Position numbers and translations under genes: made by a program | Source: Sporolactobacillus shoreicorticis | Lineage (GTDB): Bacteria; Bacillota; Bacilli; Bacillales; Sporolactobacillaceae | Assembly (NCBI RefSeq): GCF_024125445.1 | Contig: NZ_JAMXWM010000033.1 | Coordinates: 1 to 51,005 of the forward strand | Reading direction: 5' to 3' | DNA length: 51,005 nucleotides | Notes under the pieces: model-generated | What the model saw: only the letters and a program-made list of their open reading frames with translations | Told to the model about the DNA's origin: nothing | Database searches by the model: none | Shown: positions 8,582 through 17,686 of the stretch, one piece after another | Position numbering within the stretch: the stretch's first letter is position 1 | How the letters are laid out: the number at the start of each line of letters is the position of its first letter

Positions 8582-10837
8582 TCAATTACTGTGTGAATTA
8601 TAGGTCTTCTTTGAAACGTTAACTACCGTATTGTCAGGAACCGTAATCGTAATCGTGCCATTTTTGTCATTCTTGTATTTTACATGTCCATCTGTTGTTT
8701 CCCACTTATCCGATTGCACAGTTTTGTATTGTCCGTATTTTACGGAACGAATCTTTCCAACTCCTTTTAATGTAAAGGTGGCGTCAGAGTCCAAAGTACT
8801 TGCAAGGACGATATTGTTTTTATCACGCTGCAGGGCAATGCCCATACTCTTATTAGAGTCCGTCCTGTAAGTTACTTCTGTATTATTCAATTTTTTCGTA
8901 TCTGTAAAGCTATCACCGGCGGCAGGAACAGCGTTAAAGAATAAGAGCTGCTTTCCGCCAGCACCATCGGCCTGCTTAGTTGCTAAGGCATGACCAATTT
9001 TGGTCAACAGATGGTTAACGTTTCTAATAGAGTCAATGGCAGCACTGCCTTTATAAATATGTGGTTTGAAGGTCCCATCGGCATTCTCACTGTCATAGAG
9101 GTCAAATCCGTCACCGCTCTTGAAGTCGTAATAGTTGTGTGTTGCACCGCCAGCCAGCGCAGTAATAATGCGCAGTCCGGCATCTTCAGCAGCATAATTA
9201 CCTTCTGCCCAACTATTTTCAATGCCTAAACCGTCTTCCATGATCATCGGCAGATTCTGCCCCTGTGCGTATGGTTGAGTGTGGCCGACTTTATAAAGCT
9301 GATCATAATTATAGGTGTACGGATCGATACCGACTGCGTCTAAACGGGTTGCTTCATCCTGACGCTGCTTTTCGTTCCAGGCAACCAGTGAATCGCCGCC
9401 GTCACCTGGGGCATTATTAACTCGAGTCCAGACCGGATAGTTAGACTCTTTAATTTGAGCAGCTAAGTTATTCGTATAGTTCCACAAGGTCCATGTATTG
9501 AACTGCGCGTCCGTTAAATCTTGATGAGCCTCTCTGGCTTCGTTACTTGCCCGCGCATAAGAGCGGGTGATACTTGGTTCATTGGGCATCTGGGCACCAA
9601 TCACAGTATTTGTGTAGCCAGCCTTTTTGTTATCTTTAGCAATGTGATTAAAAACGTTTTTAACGACGGTTCCTTCCTGCTTTTGCAGGTTAAAATCATT
9701 CTTATCCATTAAGTAACTATATTGCCCGATTGCTGAGGTCGGTCCACTCTTTTTAAAAACAGGATCGCCATTCTGCTTGAGCACCTTTTGGTAATTGTGA
9801 AGGACATAAAATGGCATCCGCCACTCGGTCGAGACTTTGGTCGTGTCACTGCCAAACCATAAAATTTCTAATTTAATGTTAGCATCTCGGGCTGCTTTAA
9901 TTATTTGATCTAAATAATCATAATCATAGTTATTCTTTTTTGAAAGGAGTAACCGCGGCTTTTCATTTAACGCCTTTTCGTTCGAAGTATTGTCAGCGAT
10001 TTTAGCGCCGCCACCCATATCCAGTTCGGCTGAAGCATCCGCTTGCAGCACTAAAGTTACTTTCCCATGATTTTGTTTATTAACAAAGTGAGTCACATCA
10101 AAGTCATAGTAGTTTTCATTCTTGATTGGATCGTATTTTGGCGAGGCTGAACTGGACTTAAGTCCGGTTCCTTTGAAAGGAGCAGTATTCCAAGTAATCC
10201 GGCCGTTCCAATTATTATCTTTATCTAATCCGTAGATAGTCAGTTTCGCATCACTGGCACTCATGGCGTAGATTCGTAATTTAGCGCCATCGAAAGCACC
10301 GAACTTAAATTTACCATTTGTCAGCTGATTTAGGTTGTATTTTAAATAAACAAGCGACTTGGACTGACTGCTGTTCTGTAACTTAAGAGTCGTCTTGCTT
10401 TCATCAAAATCTGTTTTGGCATCATCACCATTTTTGATATAGGCAATGTCGGACGGATTTAAGGACGGATCCTTTTGAATATCCGACCAAAGGATCTGAC
10501 TGTTAATGACTGTAAAGCCATCGTTTTTCGCTTGTTTGAAAGCGTTACGAATGTCGTTAATATTATAACTATAAATATCCCTTAATTTGTCAATCCGGAT
10601 TTGAATACCATTATAGAATAATGGTCTATAGCTCGAAGAATTACCGTTCCGAACCTCCAAAATCTGGTTCTTATCAAAGGCCCGGTTGTAATCGGATTGT
10701 TGGTTGATCACAATTTTTGAAGCCGGATTATGGTTCTTATTCACCTCCGCTTTACTTTGAAGTGGATGAATAGTGAACCCGCCAGCAGCAACTAACAGTG
10801 CAACACCTAAATGCAAGAATCGCGTACTCGTTTTCAT
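8582..10837 (-). CDS. Secreted clan GH-A glycoside hydrolase with inserted DNRLRE/CBM96-like domain
   Basis: A 751-residue secreted enzyme. The start is the ATG at 10837 because AGGAGG lies eight nt upstream; it gives a typical signal peptide (MKTSTRF, hydrophobic stretch, cleavage near AEA at about 30). The TIM barrel begins near 78 (NGIQIRIDKLRDIYSYN), is interrupted at about 137-300, and resumes near 305. The insert has the DNRLRE hallmarks LVYLKYNLNQL, KLRIYAMSA, RITWNTAPF and a YDFDVTHFV strand, the pattern of a beta-sandwich seen in pectate-lyase-like and CBM96 modules. Catalytic candidates are Glu420 (PNEPS, acid/base) and Glu534 (IMEDGLG, nucleophile). A small C-terminal beta domain closes the protein. 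It resembles GH35/GH42-like enzymes, but the family and substrate are not certain. It follows the GH115 gene by 152 nt and has its own cre-like site. Confidence 0.75.
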   Translation of the reverse strand: MKTSTRFLHLGVALLVAAGGFTIHPLQSKAEVNKNHNPASKIVINQQSDYNRAFDKNQILEVRNGNSSSYRPLFYNGIQIRIDKLRDIYSYNINDIRNAFKQAKNDGFTVINSQILWSDIQKDPSLNPSDIAYIKNGDDAKTDFDESKTTLKLQNSSQSKSLVYLKYNLNQLTNGKFKFGAFDGAKLRIYAMSASDAKLTIYGLDKDNNWNGRITWNTAPFKGTGLKSSSASPKYDPIKNENYYDFDVTHFVNKQNHGKVTLVLQADASAELDMGGGAKIADNTSNEKALNEKPRLLLSKKNNYDYDYLDQIIKAARDANIKLEILWFGSDTTKVSTEWRMPFYVLHNYQKVLKQNGDPVFKKSGPTSAIGQYSYLMDKNDFNLQKQEGTVVKNVFNHIAKDNKKAGYTNTVIGAQMPNEPSITRSYARASNEAREAHQDLTDAQFNTWTLWNYTNNLAAQIKESNYPVWTRVNNAPGDGGDSLVAWNEKQRQDEATRLDAVGIDPYTYNYDQLYKVGHTQPYAQGQNLPMIMEDGLGIENSWAEGNYAAEDAGLRIITALAGGATHNYYDFKSGDGFDLYDSENADGTFKPHIYKGSAAIDSIRNVNHLLTKIGHALATKQADGAGGKQLLFFNAVPAAGDSFTDTKKLNNTEVTYRTDSNKSMGIALQRDKNNIVLASTLDSDATFTLKGVGKIRSVKYGQYKTVQSDKWETTDGHVKYKNDKNGTITITVPDNTVVNVSKKTYNSHSN

Positions 10838-10898
10838 GCTGTAATCCTCCTTCATTTTCATCAATAAATGTTTAAAAAGACGCATAAAAAGCAATAGA

Positions 10899-10913
10899 TT
10901 AAACGCTTTCATT
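10899..10913 (-). promoter_or_regulatory. Near-consensus cre site upstream of the secreted GH-A gene
   Basis: Read on the minus strand, ATGAAAGCGTTTAAT matches the cre consensus at 14 of 15 positions (the C at position 14 is A). It lies 62 nt before the start codon. A clear promoter could not be fixed in the 152-nt gap. Confidence 0.5.
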
Positions 10914-10989
10914 ACAATTTTAAAAAAAATCGTCAATGATATGGATCTCTTGGTATCAATGATGTCAAACTCTGATTGAGTTGAATCAT

Positions 10990-13071
10990 TCATACGTTCT
11001 CAATCGGTCGCCCCTTTCGAAATTGACTTTGTGTCTGTCTAATTTTTCCATACAGCTCATCGTCTGACAATTGATTAAAATAGGCGGTCTGGAGACCGAT
11101 TTGCCGGTCATTTGCAGAGAACAATTCTTGCTTCTCCCATTCGTTAAATACAGGACCGTCCCCCAAAATTCTTAAATATTTTCTTAGTGAATCAATGGTA
11201 TAGACAGTCAGACTGACATTGACAAGACAATCGTTCCAGTAAAAGTGATTCCATTGATCATGTTCCGCGTTTTTCATAGCCGCTAATGCTTCTTCAAAAA
11301 TTTTCATCCCATCCTGAGCAAGCATATAGGCTTCAAAATAATTTTTCTTTAAATATTCTTCATAAGCAGCGCAGACTTTTACGGCGCCTCTGCATCCAGA
11401 ATCGTGAATAATGCTCTGCAGCACTATATTATCAAAAAATAGCTGCCTGTCTTTTGCGTCGTTTATTGAATCATAAACACTTTGTACTTCTTTACGATAT
11501 TTTCCCCACAAGCCCACTCCTTCTTCGCATTTTTCCTTAAACCATTTGACCTGATTTTTGAATGAAAGTTCACCGGTTGCCCAAAGCAGTGATTCTAGTG
11601 TTTCTTCTTTTTCTGCTCCTCGAACTAAATGACAGATAATTTCCCGGGTAAGATAATTGTAAAACTCCTCGCCTGCTTTATCATCTTCATGTTCGCCGTA
11701 TTGAATTGGACTTTTGAAATAATCCATATAGCATTTTTGAATTTGATCTTGTTCAGATAAGTAATATTTTCGGACATAGTCCGCTCTGTAGCCGGCAACA
11801 TCTATAGTACCGCTTTTCCAAAGCGTACTAATGACCCCCAGAGTATATGTGTGCGGCTTAATATTCCCGCAATTGACAATCATATAGTCATCTGCCCCGG
11901 CATCAAAGGCTTTCTCAATTTCAGCCGCAACGAACTCCGGTGAATTTGGCAGCATGGTCAGATGATTCGATGTCTGAAGATCATGAAACGACATATGATA
12001 ATAGATTCCGTTTCCTTCTTTATCCTTTGAGGTAGGTAGCGCATAAACACGCGGATTATCATTTTCCTGGCGCCTTGAAACCATTTTTCCAAATCCGTTA
12101 TCCGCCCAGATTTTAATGACTCCGTCTGGCACATCAATGTAACCTTTATTATAAAGTCCCATAATTTCTCCGTAAATATTCGTACAGAAAGCAGGATTCT
12201 TTACGTGCTTTCTAACAATGCCCATCTGTATTCTCATGATCTGACTGATCAGTCTGCCTCGTTCTTTATCCGTTTTATATCTTGAATCGTTTTTCCAGAA
12301 CGCTGCATCTCCCTGACCTCTAAAACCGATATTCCAAACGACTTTTTTATCTTTTTGTGAAATAACTCCTTTTTCCCAGATCTTCTTGAATAAATCACTG
12401 TGCACCGCATAGCTGGCCTCTTTATCTGGATAGACCCGTAAAAACATCTCCGCACCCAGTGGTTCCGCATGGTGATGGGTAATGTACAGTCCCCACTCTG
12501 AAGCCGCACGTCGATTTTCCAGTGCCTTTTTATCGGTCCCGGGAATGATCATATTTCCACCGCATCGCAGCAGCGTTTCATAGATAATCTCCCATACCTG
12601 AGTAGACTCACTGCCTGTTTTCCAACCATTGATTAAAACTTCATCATTAACAAACCAACCTCTGTATCTGACTTTGTTTGGTGAAGAAACATAATCCACT
12701 CTCTCAATTTCAATGTACTCCTTTGTTTCTGGTTCTTTATCATTGAAGAACCAGAAAGGCTCCACACCGAGATATGTATGACTGACATACAGGATCCCGT
12801 AAATTATACCTAAATCATCATACGCTGTAATGTTCAGTGCATGTTCACCTTCTTCATCGGTGAATGTGATTGAAAATGTTTCTTTATTCCTTGCCTTCTC
12901 ATCAGAAAGATAATTAATGACGATTTTGTCACTGTAATACGCATTACTATATGCAAGCGTTCTCTCCATGTCCCTTTTCAAAATATTTACCGCATGAATA
13001 ATTGGGAGTGTTGCACTGCCATTCAATATTAGCCGTGTGTTGCTGTTTATTATAAAACTGGAACCAGTCAT
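10990..13071 (-). CDS. GH115 alpha-(4-O-methyl)-glucuronidase, cytoplasmic
   Basis: A 693-residue protein with the GH115 pattern: VRYRGWFVNDE near 134-144, LLRCGGNMIIPGTD, the THHHAEP segment, IGFRGQGDAAFW, IKIWADNGFGKM, and YYHMSFHDLQ followed by YMIVNCGNIKP. GH115 enzymes remove glucuronic acid or its 4-O-methyl ether from xylan and xylo-oligosaccharides, including internal residues. There is no signal peptide, so it acts on imported oligosaccharides. It is shorter than many family members (often 800-1000 residues) and lacks their C-terminal extension. The ribosome binding site is weak (AGAGGA about 12 nt before ATG). It lies between a GPH transporter gene (101 nt upstream) and the secreted GH-A gene. 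Annotation as GH115 is confident; its exact substrate is not. Confidence 0.82.
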   Translation of the reverse strand: MTGSSFIINSNTRLILNGSATLPIIHAVNILKRDMERTLAYSNAYYSDKIVINYLSDEKARNKETFSITFTDEEGEHALNITAYDDLGIIYGILYVSHTYLGVEPFWFFNDKEPETKEYIEIERVDYVSSPNKVRYRGWFVNDEVLINGWKTGSESTQVWEIIYETLLRCGGNMIIPGTDKKALENRRAASEWGLYITHHHAEPLGAEMFLRVYPDKEASYAVHSDLFKKIWEKGVISQKDKKVVWNIGFRGQGDAAFWKNDSRYKTDKERGRLISQIMRIQMGIVRKHVKNPAFCTNIYGEIMGLYNKGYIDVPDGVIKIWADNGFGKMVSRRQENDNPRVYALPTSKDKEGNGIYYHMSFHDLQTSNHLTMLPNSPEFVAAEIEKAFDAGADDYMIVNCGNIKPHTYTLGVISTLWKSGTIDVAGYRADYVRKYYLSEQDQIQKCYMDYFKSPIQYGEHEDDKAGEEFYNYLTREIICHLVRGAEKEETLESLLWATGELSFKNQVKWFKEKCEEGVGLWGKYRKEVQSVYDSINDAKDRQLFFDNIVLQSIIHDSGCRGAVKVCAAYEEYLKKNYFEAYMLAQDGMKIFEEALAAMKNAEHDQWNHFYWNDCLVNVSLTVYTIDSLRKYLRILGDGPVFNEWEKQELFSANDRQIGLQTAYFNQLSDDELYGKIRQTQSQFRKGRPIENV

Positions 13072-13114
13072 AAATAATCAGATCCTCTTCATTTTTTAAT
13101 AATATAAATGGTCA

Positions 13115-13135
13115 GTCCTCAATAATTTAGAGGAC
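13115..13135 (-). other. Small hairpin between transporter and GH115 genes
   Basis: GTCCTC (13115-13120) pairs with GAGGAC (13130-13135) around a 9-nt loop, with no T run on either side. It may stabilise or process the polycistronic transcript; no stronger claim is possible. Confidence 0.4.
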
Positions 13136-13172
13136 AAACCATCTCAACCATCATCTGCTAGTCAGATATTCA

Positions 13173-14651
13173 CTATTTGCCCACTCTATTGTTTCCAAAA
13201 CATTCATTGTATTTAAACCCTGTAAGTGCTTCAACCACCTTTTTATTTTCCGGCAAGACATCTTCCAATTTCCCGCCATTATGAACACGCTCTACCTCTT
13301 CAATTAATACTGAGTGTGTTTTTTCGTTAAGCTTCATAAATTTGGCGCTTACAATACCTAAAAGAGTCAGGCCTACACACCCGATGACAATAAGCGCAAT
13401 CAAACCATAGATTGCGCTTTGCGGCTGAGTATGCGCGCTTGAAACAAAACCGACCCTGCTTAAAATAATGCCTAAAAGAAAAACGACGGATGCACGAACC
13501 AGCTTTCCAAACAGGGTCATTGATCCTGCGTAGATACCTTCTCTGCGTCTGTTGGTCACTGCCTCATCAATATCTGGCATGAATGCATAAGTTGTCCATG
13601 GAATATAGTATATGCCGCCGATGCCGAAACCATATATAATGGTAATCAACACGAGAAGAATCATATTATTTTGCAGATTCAGAAGGTAAAGGCAGATAAA
13701 ACCAGCAAATGACGCAATCACCATAATCGACGCTATAATAAATGGATTCGTAAATCCTTTCTTAGCGCAAAAGACAATGAACAGGGCAGTTGCAATAAAC
13801 TGAACAACAAATACAATGCTGTTTACAAGCGAGATCATGGTTGTTGACTGCTGAAGGGCAAAAGCTAAAAAATAAGTAAATACTGCCGTAAACAACCATA
13901 AAGAACCAAACCCGAACAGATACATACCAAGATGGTGGCGATAGGTTTTTATTCTTAGTGTAGAGAATATATCTTTTACAAAATGGTAGGCTGCCAAAAG
14001 TGGATTACCAAATTTTCTTTCCACCACTTCTTCGGGTTCTTTTTCCCATGAATTAAAGTAAAGTAACGACAGAGAAACCGCAAAAATCAATGAATAGGTA
14101 AGACCTGAGAAGAACAATGATTTCGGATCATCCTTACCAATTAAAGTAAAGAACATGCCCGGTATTGAAGATCCGAGAAAATTGGCAACAGCACCAAAAA
14201 TCGCTTTTGACCCGGTCAGGTATGTCCTTTTTCCAAAATCAGTCGTCATTTCAACCGGCAGCGTCTCATACGGAATCATCACGCTTGTATAAATGATTTC
14301 AAACAGTAAATAGGTGACTAGATAGTATATAAAATCCTTTCCTGTGACCCATAGAAATGGATAGAAGAACATTAATGGAATGCCAATCATAATAAAGAAT
14401 CTTCTTCTCCCGAATCTACGTCCAAGCTTTGTTTTATAGAAGTTATCGGTAATAAAGCCCATGATCGGATTTCCAAATACATCGAAATAGGTTGCGATTG
14501 CATAAATCGTACTTGCTTCAACGACTGACAAGCCACAGAATGTGGTGTAGAAAAACAAAATCCATGTTCCCGCCAGTGCCAAATGCCCACTTCCAAGCAG
14601 ATTCCCTGTACCATACGAAAATTGCGTAAACCACGTGATTTTTTTTCGCAC
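13173..14651 (-). CDS. GPH-family sugar:cation symporter (MelB/UidB type)
   Basis: A 492-residue membrane protein with about 12 hydrophobic segments. It has the marks of the glycoside-pentoside-hexuronide symporters: an N-terminal FSYGTGNLLGSGHLALAG segment, the NPIMGFITDN loop, KLGRRFGRRRFF after helix 2, and YIPWTTYAFMPDIDEAVT in the second half. It would bring glycosides into the cytoplasm with a cation. Because the next gene is a cytoplasmic GH115, aldouronic acids or other glucuronosyl oligosaccharides are likely cargo (inference from context). A perfect cre site precedes the gene, and a GntR regulator gene lies upstream on the same strand. A C-terminal cytoplasmic tail of about 50 residues is longer than in MelB. 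Confidence 0.87.
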   Translation of the reverse strand: MRKKITWFTQFSYGTGNLLGSGHLALAGTWILFFYTTFCGLSVVEASTIYAIATYFDVFGNPIMGFITDNFYKTKLGRRFGRRRFFIMIGIPLMFFYPFLWVTGKDFIYYLVTYLLFEIIYTSVMIPYETLPVEMTTDFGKRTYLTGSKAIFGAVANFLGSSIPGMFFTLIGKDDPKSLFFSGLTYSLIFAVSLSLLYFNSWEKEPEEVVERKFGNPLLAAYHFVKDIFSTLRIKTYRHHLGMYLFGFGSLWLFTAVFTYFLAFALQQSTTMISLVNSIVFVVQFIATALFIVFCAKKGFTNPFIIASIMVIASFAGFICLYLLNLQNNMILLVLITIIYGFGIGGIYYIPWTTYAFMPDIDEAVTNRRREGIYAGSMTLFGKLVRASVVFLLGIILSRVGFVSSAHTQPQSAIYGLIALIVIGCVGLTLLGIVSAKFMKLNEKTHSVLIEEVERVHNGGKLEDVLPENKKVVEALTGFKYNECFGNNRVGK

Positions 14652-14696
14652 TGTTCAAATCCCCTATTCATAAAGATGTGTTTTTGATTGCCGTTC

Positions 14697-14711
14697 AGCA
14701 AACGCTTTCAT
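14697..14711 (-). promoter_or_regulatory. CcpA cre site upstream of the GPH transporter
   Basis: Read on the minus strand, ATGAAAGCGTTTGCT fits the cre consensus at all positions. It lies 46 nt before the transporter start, probably at or just after the transcription start. Confidence 0.75.
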
Positions 14712-14752
14712 TTTTAACAAAACTGATTTCTGCAAAAACCGCCTCAACACAA

Positions 14753-14810
14753 GTGAATATTTGGCCAAATTCACTAAAATTAATATATTAATATATTAAC
14801 AAATTCAGTT
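14753..14810. promoter_or_regulatory. Palindromes between GntR gene and transporter, candidate operators
   Basis: The perfect dyad ATTTGGCCAAAT (14758-14769) lies inside a longer imperfect one running 14753-14774. Nearby, 14791-14810 is an AT-only 20-bp palindrome built from TTAATATATTAA units. Both are in the 337-bp gap between the regulator and the genes it may control. The assignment to GntR is inference. Confidence 0.45.
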
Positions 14811-14939
14811 TATCACCGCATGAAAACGGTGTCAATCTGCTGTATTAGAAAAACCAGGCATAGCCCGGTCCTTAAGCTTTAGAACTGTACGGTTTATATA
14901 GTCGATCTAAATGACACACCATTGTGACTTTAAGCCATT

Positions 14940-15602
14940 TCAGTGAATAAAGTAATCCGGGAACTCATCAAGCAATACTTTCTGTTCATTAAGCATCAGA
15001 TTCAGATGTTCATCCACCAAATGTTCCGCCCGATCTTCATCATGCGCCGCAATCGCTTCTGCAATATTGGTATGTTGCTGTATTAACAATCTCCAGGGTA
15101 ATGTTGTTTTCATGACCCGAAGCCTCCGAAAACGGGCTAATTGAACATTCATGGATTGTAACCATTTCCAGGCAATCGCCTTATCAGTAATTAAATAAAA
15201 TTTTTTGTGAAAATCATCATCTAACTCAAAAAAGAGATTACTGTCATGCAGATTGGCAGCTTCTTGCTGATGTGACAGTGCTTGTTTAAGCCATAGTACA
15301 TCGCGGGCAGATGCAAGTACTGCACATTCACGAACTACTGCTTTCTCCAGATTTTGTCGAACAAAACGAGCCGTGAGTGCCGCATGCAAATCAATTTTCG
15401 AAACATAAGTACCACTTTGAGGAATAACATCCAGCAGTCCTTCATTGCGTAATCTTAAAATCGCTTCGCGGACAGGTGTTCTTCCTATATTTAGACTTGC
15501 AAGCAATTCCTTTTCAGTAATCCTTTGGGCTGGAACGTATTTCAGTTTTAATATATCTTCTAATATTTGTTTATACGCTTTATTCTGCAAGCTATTAATC
15601 AT
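14940..15602 (-). CDS. GntR-family (FCD subfamily) transcriptional regulator
   Basis: A 220-residue regulator. The N-terminal winged helix (about 1-70) contains the GntR signature RTPVREAILRLRNEGLLDVIPQ. The C-terminal FCD domain is all-helical and shows the ligand or metal positions expected for FCD proteins (Asp and His residues in ELDDDFHKKFYLIT, then QQHTNIAEAIAAHD and VDEHLNLM). FCD proteins often sense hexuronates or their breakdown products (UxuR, KdgR, LldR types). I start at the ATG at 15602 because it begins the conserved domain; an earlier ATG at 15722 would add 40 unrelated residues. The ribosome binding site is poor (GGGCGG). Position beside the GH115 block and a broken kduD suggests control of glucuronate-oligosaccharide use. 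Confidence 0.8.
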   Translation of the reverse strand: MINSLQNKAYKQILEDILKLKYVPAQRITEKELLASLNIGRTPVREAILRLRNEGLLDVIPQSGTYVSKIDLHAALTARFVRQNLEKAVVRECAVLASARDVLWLKQALSHQQEAANLHDSNLFFELDDDFHKKFYLITDKAIAWKWLQSMNVQLARFRRLRVMKTTLPWRLLIQQHTNIAEAIAAHDEDRAEHLVDEHLNLMLNEQKVLLDEFPDYFIH

Positions 15603-16118
15603 AACATAAAACCGCCCAATTATATTGATAAATAATGGAGAAAGATTCCAATCAAGTACAAAAACACTCATTGATCTGGGACGCAGAAAATTCGCCGCTT
15701 TGGCAATTTCAATCGAGTACATTCCTTAATAACATTGTTAGCCACATATGTCATTTCTGTCAAATAAAAAATAATAGATATTTCCGTCTCCTTCTGTAAT
15801 CATTCTTTTTTCGACATACATCTTCTTATCCATATAATAATATAATGCGCATATTAAGACATCGATCACGCAAGACCTGTGTATTGACTATGCCGACCCA
15901 TAATCTATTATAACGATCCTTTTCATTGATTATTCTGATTCAGGTGAAGTTTGCCAATTGCTGCTGCACGATTTATAATTAATTGGAAACTTAATTTCTT
16001 TTTTGGAAAAAGATTGAGATTTACTGACCGCTGTTCCCCTTATCCAAAAGCATAGGAACGGTATCGGAAAGAATCATTTTTACTTAAATCTTTTATAAAT
16101 TCAAGGAATGATTTGTAG
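15603..16118. other. Gene-free stretch upstream of the kduD remnant
   Basis: These 516 bp are AT-rich. I see no convincing gene, clear promoter, repeat or terminator. A short AAGGA lies before the degenerate kduD start. Confidence 0.5.
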
Positions 16119-16898
16119 ATGTCAAGCCTTGACAAACTTAAGACATTTAACATGAACTGGTTCAGTTTGGCGGGAAAAACGGCTATTGTTACCGGCGGAA
16201 GCAGGCCTTGGGCAAGGGTATTCAGTGGCACTGGCCGAAGCGGGCGCCGATATTGTCATTGCCTCACGCAAAACGATCGGATGGGATAAAACGCGTGCAC
16301 TCATTGAATCAAAAGGAAGACATATACATTTCATCCAGGTTGATCTGACTGCAAGAAATGCAGCTTCGACAGTAATTGAAAGCGTGATCAACGCATTTGG
16401 ACACATTGATATACTTGTAAATAACGCCAAAACAATTCGTCGTGCTCCTTAAAGACGAAGACTGGGAAGCTGTCATCAATATTAATTTAAATTCAGTTTA
16501 TCACCTGTCACATAGAGTCGCTCAAACATTTGCAGAACAGAAAAGCGGTAAAATCATCAACATTGGCTCAATGCTCTCCTTCCAAGGCGGAAAATTTATT
16601 TCTCCATAATACTGCCAGCAAACACGGTGTGGCAGGACTGACCAAAGCGTTTGCAAATGAGCTTGCGCCCTATAATATCCAAGTCAACTGTATCGCACCG
16701 GGTTATACCAAAACCGCCAATACCGAACCGATTCGGGTAGACAAAACAAGAAACAAAGAAATTCTTGATCGTATCCCCGCAGGGCATTGGGCAGAACCGT
16801 ACGAACTGATGGGTGCAGTCGTTTTTCTTGCAAGCCATGCATCTGATTACATTAACGGGCATGTGCTTGCAGTGGATGGAGGATGGCTGGTCAGATAA
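16119..16898 (+). pseudogene. kduD: Broken 2-deoxy-D-gluconate / 2-dehydro-3-deoxygluconate 5-dehydrogenase
   Basis: A short-chain dehydrogenase of about 255 residues, split by at least three frameshifts. In order, the plus strand gives NWFSLAGKTAIVTGG (nucleotide-binding start); a break near 16203; LGQGYSVALAEAGADIVIAS to HIDILVNNAKTIRRA; a break near 16445; LKDEDWEAVININLNSVYHL to INIGSMLSFQGG; a one-base insertion near 16607; then the active-site Tyr/Lys region TASKHGVAGLTKAFANELAP, IAPGYTKTANTEP and the family end VDGGWLVR. These motifs match KduD, which acts on ketodeoxy sugars in hexuronate and pectin metabolism. The remaining codons are well preserved, so inactivation looks fairly recent. 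It probably belonged to the adjacent glucuronate block. Confidence 0.85.
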
Positions 16899-16909
16899 AT
16901 TCAGTTTTT

Positions 16910-17141
16910 TAGAGTCGCGGAGCCACAGGTGCTTTATCCTGTCGGTCTTAATGCAGACCTCTTGAACGAGGTCGGGGTCTTAGAAACTGATAATGTTAAG
17001 AAACAGCTTGCAGATCAAAGCACCAACCAACTTTACACCGCCAACCGTAAAAAAATATTTGAATCGGCACATCTCAAGTTGATTCCATATTATGCATGGG
17101 CCAACCTGAGAAGATCACCAAATGACCGTATGGTTAAATGA
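16910..17141 (+). pseudogene. C-terminal remnant of a second GH127-type gene
   Basis: An open stretch (about 16929-17141) ends LKLIPYYAWANLRRSPNDRM. GH127 (DUF1680) proteins usually close with a string like LTAIPYYAWANRGPGEM, so this looks like the last 70 residues of such an enzyme with its catalytic part missing. No start codon or ribosome binding site fits. It lies 31 nt after the kduD remnant on the same strand, which suggests a lost operon. The assignment rests on one short motif. Confidence 0.55.
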
Positions 17142-17251
17142 ATGACGTTTAACAGATAATAATTTAATAAATTAGTTTTTGCCCCAATCTTTGTCCTATC
17201 TTTCGTGTCTACACCGTAAAACCGAGACAGGCTTAAAAAACTGTTAAACTC

Positions 17252-17286
17252 AAGAACCGGATTTGTACATCTTACATCCGGTTCTT
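17252..17286. terminator. Hairpin after the remnants (weak bidirectional terminator)
   Basis: Positions 17252-17262 pair perfectly with 17276-17286 (11 bp, AAGAACCGGAT arm). The T run on either side is short and interrupted. Confidence 0.5.
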
Positions 17287-17551
17287 CTTTGTGTGAAGTT
17301 GAAGGCATCTCCCTTCTTGATGAAATCCATTAAGTAGAATGAAAACTACCTCCGTATAATAATTGGTAGCTGATCTATTTCATGAAGACTATGTTAAATT
17401 TTAATGTTGAAAATTTGATAAATTTAGGAAACACATTCTGTTCTTATGTTCATTAAGGCAAGTGTTCGGTTAGGAATCAAATATCAACATTTTACTTTCA
17501 CAGAGATTTCATAAAAAGAAGTGATTTTTTATCTGATCCTTCAAGAATGGA

Positions 17552-17586
17552 CGAAAACGAGAGGGAAAAATACCCGCTCGTTTTCG
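17552..17586. terminator. Hairpin downstream of the GH127 gene
   Basis: CGAAAACGAG (17552-17561) pairs with CTCGTTTTCG (17577-17586). It lies about 100 nt past the stop of the minus-strand GH127 gene. The flanking T runs are modest. The rest of 17145-17686 shows no gene. Confidence 0.5.
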
Positions 17587-17686
17587 TTTGAAGGCTTTTT
17601 GGCATACGTTAAATGGACTAAATGAAGTTAATTTTATTCTCTACTCATCAGCTTAACGAGATGCAAATCAAAGTAAACTTCGTCAG

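Noticed and set aside
14940-15722. Longer GntR protein starting at 15722
   Set aside because: The extra 40 residues are unlike GntR N-termini; the conserved domain begins at the ATG at 15602.
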